Shown piece by piece: positions 47,607 through 54,677 of a DNA stretch of 54,677 nt. The position numbers and the translations under genes were made by a program. The notes beneath the pieces were generated by a model. The model searched no databases and was not told the DNA's origin. It saw only the letters and a program-made list of their open reading frames with translations. The number at the start of each line of letters is the position of its first letter. Within the stretch, counting starts at the first letter, position 1. Source of the DNA: a bacterium (GTDB taxonomy: Bacteria; Patescibacteriota; Minisyncoccia; UBA6257; GWB1-50-10); assembly GCA_021824045.1 (NCBI GenBank), contig JAKALR010000003.1:1-54677 (forward strand), written 5' to 3'.

Positions 47607-49787
47607 TTACTTCAAAAATGCTCGTATTTTCACGTAGTATGTTGTATTGGGACTCAAATTATTTATTGTTTGTGAATATGTAGTATTTGATGAAGTTGCA
47701 TCCAATTTCGGTATTATAAACCATCCCCTCACTGGATTACTCGACGTGGCATACAACACCTGCGCACCACCGGCGTAGCTCTGTGGGTTGTACCATTGCA
47801 CGGTGAAACTATTTGCCGAAACGGCGGTCGTTGTTACGCCGGTTGGCCACTGGTTGCCGCCAGTCACGTTTGCCGTCGTGACGCAGTAGCTCGATCCGCA
47901 CCAAGACATTTGTCCCAGGACGTTCACCGGCGTTGTGGGAGTCTTGCTCCCGAAGTTGCCGGTCGAGGGGTTGTAGGAGATGCCGCTCAAATCAACCCAG
48001 CCGTCCCAGGAACTGTTGCCGCCGTTGAAAGCGGGGAACCGGGCGTAGCCGGAGAGTTGATTTTTCGCCGGATTCAACTTCGGAGCGCAATTCGGAGCTC
48101 CCGTTGGGCAGCCGTTGAAGTCACTGGTGTTGAACGACAGCCAGCCGTAGCCATTCCCGCTCCACGCGTACCCGGAAAGGTTATTGTTCGAATCTATGTA
48201 CACGCCATACTGATTCGAGTCGGTCGGCGAGGTATTCGAACTGAATTTCACCCAGCCGATGCCCTGGTAGGTTGCTCCGCCCGTTTTCGCGTTGAAATAT
48301 TGTCCAAGACCCCAGACAGCCGAGATCCCATAGCCATCAACTTCGTAATAGTACGGCATGATGTTGCTCAGATTACTGTCGGTGAAGGTATGCGTGCTGC
48401 CGGGATTCAAATTAAAGGAATCTATTTGAGTTTTCCCGCTGCATCCGAAAGCGGAACTGTATCCGGAGCACCGATAGATGGTTCCCTTCCATACATCATT
48501 CGGGTTGACCACGGAGATCGTAACGCTGTTCGCCGAAGCGCTCCCGGTGACCGAGAAGGGCACCGACGGAGTTCCATAGAAACTCGACGATCCCATCTTT
48601 TGGAAATAGCCGTTGGTTATCGTCCCATTGACATTGGCCCAGGCATACCCCGAAAGCGATTCTTTCAGATTCAAGTTGATGGAACCCGATGTCACGGGAC
48701 CGGTGATATTCCCGCTCCCGTCCTTGAAGGCAACGCTGTAAACATGAGTTGCGCTGAGCGGCGCCGTAGTGTCGTAGTACGACGTCGCCGTAGAACGCCC
48801 GAGAGACACGGTGTATATCTGTGTTCCGTCCCGGTATACAACGTAGGTCCCCGACGAAGCATTTTTGACCGTCGGCCAGGAAAGATACACCGTCCCCTGA
48901 TTCGCGGTCGTCGAGGCATAGACCACATTAGCGGTCATGGAGGATCCGCTGAAACTCGGTAGAGGCGGCACCACTTTCGTGAAATTCGCCGTGAGAGCGC
49001 CCGATGCGGTACTCCCCGTATCATTGATAATCTTGCACGTTGCGTTGGTCACCGGGTAGCAAGAATCCAGAGCGATGCCCGTACCGCTCCAGCTGGAAAA
49101 CGTGTAGCCGGATGCGGGAGTAGCAGTGAGAGTGATATTTTGCGGAGGCGTAAATTTCAAATTGGTGCTGCACTGCGTCGATCCCTCGCCGCAGTCTATG
49201 GCAGTTACCCCGGCGCTACTGTTTACCGTCGTGATCATGCCGGCATTATTATTGGCGCTTCCATTAGCGGCTAACTGAACGGTCAAATTATTCGATGGCG
49301 GCGGCGACGGCGGCTGATAAGCTTGGGTGAAATCAGCCGATACGGCCGCGTTATAGACGTCATCCACGATCCAGGTCAACGAGCATGCGCTCGTATTCGG
49401 CGTTCCGCTGCACGCGCCGCCCCAGCTTGAAAATTGGTATCCACTTGCGGGCGTTGCCGTCAAAGTAACCGTGATATTGCCGCTGCCGACTCCCCCGCTG
49501 CATCTCGTGCCGGTCGTGCCGCAGTTTATGATTACCGTTCCGCTCTGGGTTTTACCAACCACCGAACCAGCGACCGTCCCGCTGCCGCCGTTCAATGTTA
49601 TCGTAACCGACAACTGCCGCGTCGGTTGCGGAGGCGGCGGAGGCGTCCCGCCTCCCCCCCCCGTTCCTCCGCCATCCGGGGGCAATGGCGCTACCGCGGA
49701 CACGCCATGCGACATCATAACGGACCCTACGCCGATGGCCGCGATCGCGATGAAAAAGATGAAAAATTTTTTATTCGACAATTTCAT
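47607..49787 (-). CDS. Large secreted multi-domain surface protein
   Basis: 726 residues. Signal peptide 'FFIFFIAIAAIGVGSVMMSH', then a Gly/Pro-rich linker (GGGTGGGGGTPPPPPQP). Two divergent InlB-type B-repeats follow ('VTLTATPASGYQFSSWGGAC' and 'ITLTATPASGYTFSSWSGTG'), then FN3-like segments and the CPR-type motifs 'LSGYAWSGNGYGWLSFNTSD' and 'SGYARFPAFNGGNSSWDGWV'. Probably an adhesin or structural wall protein. The start ATG overlaps the previous stop (TAATG). Fragments of the same C-terminus lie at 41783-42376 and 37397-37454. Confidence 0.85.
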   Translation of the reverse strand: MKLSNKKFFIFFIAIAAIGVGSVMMSHGVSAVAPLPPDGGGTGGGGGTPPPPPQPTRQLSVTITLNGGSGTVAGSVVGKTQSGTVIINCGTTGTRCSGGVGSGNITVTLTATPASGYQFSSWGGACSGTPNTSACSLTWIVDDVYNAAVSADFTQAYQPPSPPPSNNLTVQLAANGSANNNAGMITTVNSSAGVTAIDCGEGSTQCSTNLKFTPPQNITLTATPASGYTFSSWSGTGIALDSCYPVTNATCKIINDTGSTASGALTANFTKVVPPLPSFSGSSMTANVVYASTTANQGTVYLSWPTVKNASSGTYVVYRDGTQIYTVSLGRSTATSYYDTTAPLSATHVYSVAFKDGSGNITGPVTSGSINLNLKESLSGYAWANVNGTITNGYFQKMGSSSFYGTPSVPFSVTGSASANSVTISVVNPNDVWKGTIYRCSGYSSAFGCSGKTQIDSFNLNPGSTHTFTDSNLSNIMPYYYEVDGYGISAVWGLGQYFNAKTGGATYQGIGWVKFSSNTSPTDSNQYGVYIDSNNNLSGYAWSGNGYGWLSFNTSDFNGCPTGAPNCAPKLNPAKNQLSGYARFPAFNGGNSSWDGWVDLSGISYNPSTGNFGSKTPTTPVNVLGQMSWCGSSYCVTTANVTGGNQWPTGVTTTAVSANSFTVQWYNPQSYAGGAQVLYATSSNPVRGWFIIPKLDATSSNTTYSQTINNLSPNTTYYVKIRAFLK

Positions 49788-51097
49788 TATGGTTTAGCAC
49801 AGTAAATGGTTCCAAACGGTATCGTTACTGAGTTGCTGGGGTTTCTCGTTGTTACATTTTCCTTCACTCCTACCAAGAGATAACCATTGGGGCAGGTTAC
49901 AGCATTAACACAGGTGCCACCCTGAGATTGAGGACAACTGGTAACACTCTTTTTAATTACATTACTCCACTGCTGATTTTTCAGTTCAAGCTGGCCGACG
50001 TTTAACGTTGCTGTGTTGTATGACGGATCATTGGGGTTTACGTCGCATTGATAGAATTCCAATAAATCGCCGTTGTACGACTGCGCATTGACCGACGGAC
50101 AGGAGGACCCGGATCCGGTATACAACCATTTCCTCAAGAGAATAATATTGCCCTTGGTATTTGAGTTACATAAATTGTTGTCGATGATAGTCTGCGGCGG
50201 TAACCCGGATAAACATTGGTTGTTGTTACTGGTATCGGTATAACATTTACCTCCGTGTTGCTGGCAATACTGAGATGTATAATCCTTTATATTCGGTAGC
50301 CCACTCACCGACGGCCAGTTCCCAATGCTCAACCGATCGTACCCCGGTCCCGGCACGCCTCCCCGATTGCGGTCGCTGATCAGCACCGTCCCGTCCGATC
50401 CGTTAATATCAAAAGAGTTGATCCAGGCGATAGACCCGTCATTGCTGATGGTGCCGTTGCCGAAATAGAGATCGGAGGGACTGAAACTGATCCGCATGGG
50501 TTGATAGTCGGGCAACTGCGAGATCAAATTATCCGGCATCCACGAATTCGCGGATGAATCATAGTGAGCACCGACCGTTATGGAACTTGTGGTACCTATG
50601 GCATCCAAGACCATCGGCATGGAAGATGGTGTATTATTACCCAATAATAATTCACCTACCGTTCCCGTCTGCTGTAACGGCGCCGTCCCGATGCCGATAT
50701 TGAGCGGTGTCGAGGAAAAGGGACTGGTGCCGGACGCTTCCGACCATGCGGCGAGAGGACTCAAATCGTTGCCGGGCGTGCTTAACGCCAGTGTCGTGCC
50801 GACCCAAGGGACGTCGAATAGACCCAAGGCCCCGTTCACGTATCCGCTGTTACTAAAAAGGATTGCCGGGGAGGAAACGGAGAACGTGATAGTTCCTGAA
50901 TTCACATCGACCGACAATGACCCACTCTTCGCTTGAGAAAAAGGCCCTGCGCTGATCGGTTCCGTGGAGCCAATGTCACTCGGCGGAGCGGCGATTGGTT
51001 CGCTGTAGGCAATGGCCTTCAAAGAAACAAGCACGCTGACCCCCAGGCCGGAAATTATTATGATGAAACTTATTATCTTATTTTTTTGCATAATCAT
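49787..51097 (-). CDS. Secreted surface protein, tandem family member 3
   Basis: 436 residues from ATG 51097 (51091 also possible). N-terminal membrane anchor 'IISFIIIISGLGVSVLVSLK', then a Ser/Gly/Asn-rich beta protein with 'GSLSVDVNSGTITFSVSSPA' and 'GTVGELLLGNN'. The C-terminal Cys block 'AVTCPNGYLLVGVKEN'...'GTIYCAKP' is shared with the two upstream genes. Function unknown; no catalytic motif. Its stop overlaps the next start as TAATG. Confidence 0.78.
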   Translation of the reverse strand: MIMQKNKIISFIIIISGLGVSVLVSLKAIAYSEPIAAPPSDIGSTEPISAGPFSQAKSGSLSVDVNSGTITFSVSSPAILFSNSGYVNGALGLFDVPWVGTTLALSTPGNDLSPLAAWSEASGTSPFSSTPLNIGIGTAPLQQTGTVGELLLGNNTPSSMPMVLDAIGTTSSITVGAHYDSSANSWMPDNLISQLPDYQPMRISFSPSDLYFGNGTISNDGSIAWINSFDINGSDGTVLISDRNRGGVPGPGYDRLSIGNWPSVSGLPNIKDYTSQYCQQHGGKCYTDTSNNNQCLSGLPPQTIIDNNLCNSNTKGNIILLRKWLYTGSGSSCPSVNAQSYNGDLLEFYQCDVNPNDPSYNTATLNVGQLELKNQQWSNVIKKSVTSCPQSQGGTCVNAVTCPNGYLLVGVKENVTTRNPSNSVTIPFGTIYCAKP

Positions 51098-51114
51098 AGT
51101 GTCCGCTGATTGTC

Positions 51115-52527
51115 TTAAAACGGCTGCCACAATTTTTCGCACTGGATTATGGGGACAACTCCGTTCGCGGTTTTATTCGTATCTCCGACGACATTAGCAA
51201 AGAAGCCCTTGGGGCATGTTGCCCAACTGTTCGGATAATATCCGCTCGTCGGCGTCGGATCGGTATCTTGTGGCATAAGGTAATGAAGATTGCTGCCCGT
51301 AGGAGTCGTACCTGTAAAGACCTCTTGCTTCAAGCGGCTACAACCATTCGCTTGAGCTAAGGAGCTTGTTGCCGGCCAAAAGATAAGATTAGCGCTCGCG
51401 GGACTCTGGCCGCACTGCACGGCAACACTCTGCAGTTGACTCTTCCAATCAGTGGTCGGTGTCGAAGCCCACCATCCGCTCCACATTGGATTCATTACGT
51501 TAATGTCATTTGCTCTCACGAGGGTTCTCCCGCCCGCCTGCACTTCCTGATATACATACCATTCATACGTACCATCTGGATTATTCAGATAGCCATACTG
51601 TCCTACATTATAGGTATTGGAGGATCCTATATACGTTGATATTTCAGCAGAATAAGTCTGACCCGGGAAGATCTTAAAAAATTCGTCGGGCTTATTGAGA
51701 TCCAAAAATATCGCCCCTGCTGGTTTGGTAGTTTGGAAACCAACATCGTGAAAAGCGAATGTCGCTTCACCCGTCGGCGCGCCGATTGTTACATTCGTGC
51801 TACTTGCAAAAGGTATCTTGATGCCGTACCGGAACCGATTTTTCAAAGCAACTTGGGGATCGTTCACATTCGGTTTCGGCCCTGCCACCGCGATGCCCAA
51901 TCCGTTGCCGAGAGATCCTCCGAAGAGAATCCCAAAAGAGGATGCGTTCGGATTGAACTCATTCCAATCCCAGTTGATAATAGTTCGATCCGGTGTCGAA
52001 GTGGCGTACGCATTGAAGAGAATGCCGTTCTCGGTGCCGCTCGGATTCTGATAGAAAGAAGCGTTCGGCGTCGAGGCAGCGCAATTTATCATAATGCCGG
52101 AATTAACGCATCGATCCGGATTCGGCATGAGTCCCCGAATACTCAAGGTGCTGGAGCCGATAGGCATGTTGTTCACCGCAGGATTTGTTTCAATAACCAG
52201 ATCGTTCGGCGAATAGAGACCCGTTGTTGTCGCAAACCAGGAAAGCAAGTTGGCATTCCCCCCCGAACTTGAAAGAATACCGAAGATCCCGTTGGAAAAT
52301 TGCAACATCGCATTCGATCCGGCGGTATTCCACTGCAACGCTTCGCCGGTTACCGAGTTTCCCACCGAGAAATTCAGCGATGAAGAAGCAAAATTCAAGG
52401 GACCGCTTTTGATCTGATCGACTAAGGAAGTGTCCAGCGGCACTTCAACTGCCAGGGCAGTGAGGGTTCCCGCCGCAAGAGCGGCTATTACGACGGGCAG
52501 AAGATATTTTTTCATGATTGGAAGCAT
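51115..52527 (-). CDS. Secreted surface protein, tandem family member 2
   Basis: 470 residues from ATG 52527, which shares bases with the previous stop (TAATG); the Met at 52515 is the other choice. Signal peptide 'YLLPVVIAALAAGTLTALA'. The beta-rich body begins 'QIKSGPLNFASSSLNFSVGN', like family member 3, and it ends 'WATCPKGFFANVVGD'...'PIIQCEKLWQPF', the shared Cys block. No enzyme motif. Confidence 0.78.
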   Translation of the reverse strand: MLPIMKKYLLPVVIAALAAGTLTALAVEVPLDTSLVDQIKSGPLNFASSSLNFSVGNSVTGEALQWNTAGSNAMLQFSNGIFGILSSSGGNANLLSWFATTTGLYSPNDLVIETNPAVNNMPIGSSTLSIRGLMPNPDRCVNSGIMINCAASTPNASFYQNPSGTENGILFNAYATSTPDRTIINWDWNEFNPNASSFGILFGGSLGNGLGIAVAGPKPNVNDPQVALKNRFRYGIKIPFASSTNVTIGAPTGEATFAFHDVGFQTTKPAGAIFLDLNKPDEFFKIFPGQTYSAEISTYIGSSNTYNVGQYGYLNNPDGTYEWYVYQEVQAGGRTLVRANDINVMNPMWSGWWASTPTTDWKSQLQSVAVQCGQSPASANLIFWPATSSLAQANGCSRLKQEVFTGTTPTGSNLHYLMPQDTDPTPTSGYYPNSWATCPKGFFANVVGDTNKTANGVVPIIQCEKLWQPF

Positions 52528-53654
52528 TAGAAGGATTGGAATATTTGAGTACAGTGGATACTCGGGAGTGTATTCGCCTGAAATTTGATAGCATCGATGT
52601 AGTATCCATTCGGACAAATAATCGGCAGTCGCCCCCCGCCAACCAAATCCGTCCCTATGGTATTAGCAGGAGTTATACTACTGTCAACGCTCTTAACGAA
52701 GTTGGTGATATCCGTATTGCCGCTGGGACTCTGCAAAATAATCCCATCTCCACTGTTATTCCACACCACTAAGTCCGAGGATAATGATGCATTCGCATCC
52801 ATCGAGGGGTTCTCAGCGATTTGACCAACCGTTATGTTCGCGAAACTCGGCTTTCCCATCGATCCTTTCAATATATCCACATTGCCATTCGCGTACACCC
52901 GCACAAAAGCGCCGGATGAAAAATTGCCATATCCTCCGCCGCCCAGGAGTGTGGACCCATCAGTCACGTCGCTCGCCAGATCAATAAAGCCGTTGACGTG
53001 ATTCACGAAGATGCCGGAAAACGACACAATGTTCCCATTCGGCAACGTACCGCTCGGCGCGTTGTACTGGCCAAGCAACGAGCTTGTGGAAAAATACCCA
53101 CCCGACAAGATAACCGGCCCCATGCCACTGTAATTCTGGGTTCCCAGGGGATTGGTATACATATTCAGCCCGCCGCTTCTGTCCGCGTTTAATACCGAAA
53201 AGTCGGGAACCATGAAATTTCCGCTCTCAAGATCGGCGATGGAACCCTGATTCGAAGCACCAGCAATAACCGACTCCGTAGAAAGAAACGTTCCGCTGGA
53301 TGATTGCCAATTGTAGCCGAGAACCGACGAATAACCGCCGCCGGTAACTCGAATACCTTGCGAGTTAACATCGTAAACCATGGAACTCGTAACATTACCA
53401 TTGCTGTCGATCCACTGGATGCCGGCAGGCGACAATTGCAACCGCAGTGGCTGAGACGCGCCGCCTATCATGAGACTGCCCGCCGCCGTTTGCGACGACG
53501 TGCCAGTATCAAGCGGCGGGTAAAACATTCCTAACGGCGGCTGAGTATTCGGAGCCGCATATTGGGCACTCACCGAAGAGTATCCCTCAAATCCTAAGAC
53601 CACGAAGAGCACGAGGGCGAGATGAAAAAGCGGATTGGAGAAAAGTTTCTTCAT
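52527..53654 (-). CDS. Secreted surface protein, tandem family member 1
   Basis: 375 residues from ATG 53654; TATAAT lies about 18 bases upstream. Signal peptide 'HLALVLFVVLGFEGYSSVSA'. Body 'TAAGSLMIGGASQPLRLQLS' and 'NADRSGGLNMYTNPLGTQNY', ending 'LPIICPNGYYIDAIKFQANT' and 'SIHCTQIFQSF'. First of four tandem secreted-protein genes on one probable transcript. The conserved C-terminal CPxGY...C pair suggests a common cap or anchoring unit. Confidence 0.78.
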   Translation of the reverse strand: MKKLFSNPLFHLALVLFVVLGFEGYSSVSAQYAAPNTQPPLGMFYPPLDTGTSSQTAAGSLMIGGASQPLRLQLSPAGIQWIDSNGNVTSSMVYDVNSQGIRVTGGGYSSVLGYNWQSSSGTFLSTESVIAGASNQGSIADLESGNFMVPDFSVLNADRSGGLNMYTNPLGTQNYSGMGPVILSGGYFSTSSLLGQYNAPSGTLPNGNIVSFSGIFVNHVNGFIDLASDVTDGSTLLGGGGYGNFSSGAFVRVYANGNVDILKGSMGKPSFANITVGQIAENPSMDANASLSSDLVVWNNSGDGIILQSPSGNTDITNFVKSVDSSITPANTIGTDLVGGGRLPIICPNGYYIDAIKFQANTLPSIHCTQIFQSF

Positions 53655-53704
53655 GCGAACTTCTTTTAAAGCATTATAGCACATTTGCGCCACGAGAAAT
53701 ATGG

Positions 53705-53710
53705 TATAAT
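53705..53710 (+). promoter_or_regulatory. -10 box of the 53717 gene (leaderless)
   Basis: TATAAT, 6 bases before the ATG at 53717. It is divergent from the surface-protein operon. Confidence 0.65.
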
Positions 53711-53716
53711 GAGCAC

Positions 53717-54229
53717 ATGGAAATAATGACTCCAAAAAACAAAAAAGTTCTCACAATCCTCAGCCTCATCCTTCTCGTCGTCGTGATATTCATCGTTGGT
53801 TTCTGGGCTGGAAACCAAATCGGCATGCGAACGGGAACCGCGGAAGGGGTTCAGACAGCCGAAGCGCAATACAAACCGCTCTTGAACGTTGCATTTCCGG
53901 AACCGCCGGCCGTGCTTACGCAAACCAGGGCAAAAATAACTGGCATTGAGGGAAGTACTTTCACCATCTCAATGGATGATCCAAATGACTACCTCCCCCA
54001 TCTTGATGGCTCCCCTAAGAAGCAAATTACGAAAACGGTTGTCATTAATCCCGGTACGCAAATCATAAAGTTAGACTACTCGAAAATGGATAAATCGGGA
54101 ATGCCTCTTCAGTCTCCCCTTGCCATATCGGACTTGAAAACGGGCGACATAGTAACGGTCACCACAAATTCGAATATCAGGACCGACAATACGTTCGTTG
54201 CGAATCAAATCACTCTTGCGGTATACTAG
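53717..54229 (+). CDS. Membrane-anchored protein with an OB-like (DUF5666-type) extracellular domain
   Basis: 170 residues. One N-terminal helix '[20 protein letters not shown]', then '[20 protein letters not shown]'...'[13 protein letters not shown]'...'[18 protein letters not shown]'. The pattern 'G.I..I.G..F.I......T..TTIV....T.I......DL..GD.V.V' is that of DUF5666-like beta-barrel domains common on CPR surfaces. Function unknown. It lies 5 bp upstream of clpP. Confidence 0.7.
   Translation: MEIMTPKNKKVLTILSLILLVVVIFIVGFWAGNQIGMRTGTAEGVQTAEAQYKPLLNVAFPEPPAVLTQTRAKITGIEGSTFTISMDDPNDYLPHLDGSPKKQITKTVVINPGTQIIKLDYSKMDKSGMPLQSPLAISDLKTGDIVTVTTNSNIRTDNTFVANQITLAVY
54222..54227 (+). promoter_or_regulatory. 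-10 box of clpP (leaderless)
   Basis: TATACT, 7 bases before the ATG at 54235; it overlaps the end of the upstream gene. Confidence 0.55.
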
Positions 54230-54234
54230 CTTCC

Positions 54235-54677
54235 ATGAATCTTATTCCGACGGTAATTGAAAAATCGTCTTTCGGCGAACGGGCGTACGATATCTACTCG
54301 CGCCTTCTCATGGAGCGGATCATTTTTCTCGGCGGTCCGATCATGGACGACGTTGCGAACAGCGTGATCGCCCAGCTTCTCTTTTTAGATCACGAGGACC
54401 AGAAGAAAGACATTAAATTGTATTTGAATACGCCGGGCGGATCCGTCACGGCGGGCCTCGCGATCTACGACACGATGCAGCATGTCAAGTCCCCGGTCTC
54501 GACAATCTGCGTCGGCATGGCGGCTTCGATGGGCGCGGTGCTCTTGGGCGCCGGGCAAAAAGGCAAACGGTTCGCCCTTCCCAATTCCGAGATTCTCCTC
54601 CACCAGGTGATGGGCGGCGCGGAGGGCCAGGCAATCGAAATAGAAATCACGGCGCGGCAGATCGTGAAGATGAAGGA
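54235..54677 (+). CDS. clpP: ATP-dependent Clp protease proteolytic subunit, 5' part (cut by window edge)
   Basis: 147 codons before the window ends, out of about 195 expected. '[20 protein letters not shown]' start, '[20 protein letters not shown]', '[20 protein letters not shown]', nucleophile Ser in '[14 protein letters not shown]' and catalytic His in '[14 protein letters not shown]' are all present; the third residue (Asp) lies beyond the edge. It forms the protease barrel fed by ClpX or ClpC. Confidence 0.95.
   Translation, partial: MNLIPTVIEKSSFGERAYDIYSRLLMERIIFLGGPIMDDVANSVIAQLLFLDHEDQKKDIKLYLNTPGGSVTAGLAIYDTMQHVKSPVSTICVGMAASMGAVLLGAGQKGKRFALPNSEILLHQVMGGAEGQAIEIEITARQIVKMK

Noticed and set aside
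47796-48962. 388-codon plus-strand frame antisense to the large surface protein
   Set aside because: Arg/His-rich translation typical of an antisense shadow; no domain, signal or start signal.

Overview
The window reads as a chromosomal segment of a Candidate Phyla Radiation (Patescibacteria) bacterium, most likely Parcubacteria-like. This rests on the standard genetic code, a compact type IV pilus locus, a lone RecB-nuclease-fused UvrD helicase, CPR-style surface proteins with 'SGYAW...GWLSFN' motifs, AT-rich interspersed repeats, and core genes whose start codons lie only 6 to 9 bases behind a TATAAT box (leaderless or nearly so). The assignment comes from gene content alone; there is no rRNA in the window.

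Layout. 1-7 kb: end of a membrane-channel gene, PHP protein, DUF2892, NYN-domain protein, a DUF4760-like protein, an XRE regulator, tRNA-Ala, a nucleotidyltransferase and a large helicase-nuclease. 7-12 kb: tRNA-Pro, CCA-adding enzyme, tandem 116-bp tRNA-derived repeats ahead of tRNA-Arg, and a conserved unknown gene split by a 1112-bp IS element with intact 8-bp target duplication. 11-17 kb: two related HTH plus LAGLIDADG-like genes, each pressed against the 5' end of a tRNA (Lys, Met), with recG, a single-chain PheRS, tRNA-fMet and tRNA-Asp. 17-19 kb: a sugar nucleotidyltransferase and gatCA. 19-32.5 kb: a minus-strand run encoding a type IV pilus (pilM, N, O, a small membrane protein, B, T, C, two major pilins, pilD, four minor pilins) followed by ligA. 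32.6-34.8 kb: ComF and a secreted fibronectin-like protein, convergent with overlapping stop codons.

34.9-47.5 kb is an accessory island. It holds three separate radical SAM/SPASM maturases, each directly downstream of its own small peptide gene (66, 38 and 39 residues; the two smallest are easy to miss). The peptide genes have strong Shine-Dalgarno sites and two are followed by hairpins that look like attenuators. This is the layout of ribosomally made, post-translationally modified peptides (RiPPs). The island also carries a HExxH peptidase, a histidine phosphatase, a methyltransferase, hicBA, two secreted beta-propeller-like proteins with a type IX secretion C-terminal sorting domain (a Bacteroidota/Ignavibacteria trait unexpected here), broken paralogue fragments and three copies of a shared 3'-flank repeat. 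It looks like a mosaic of imported cassettes.

47.6-53.7 kb: four tandem surface-protein genes, partly joined by TAATG overlaps. The window ends with a membrane-anchored protein and the 5' part of clpP.
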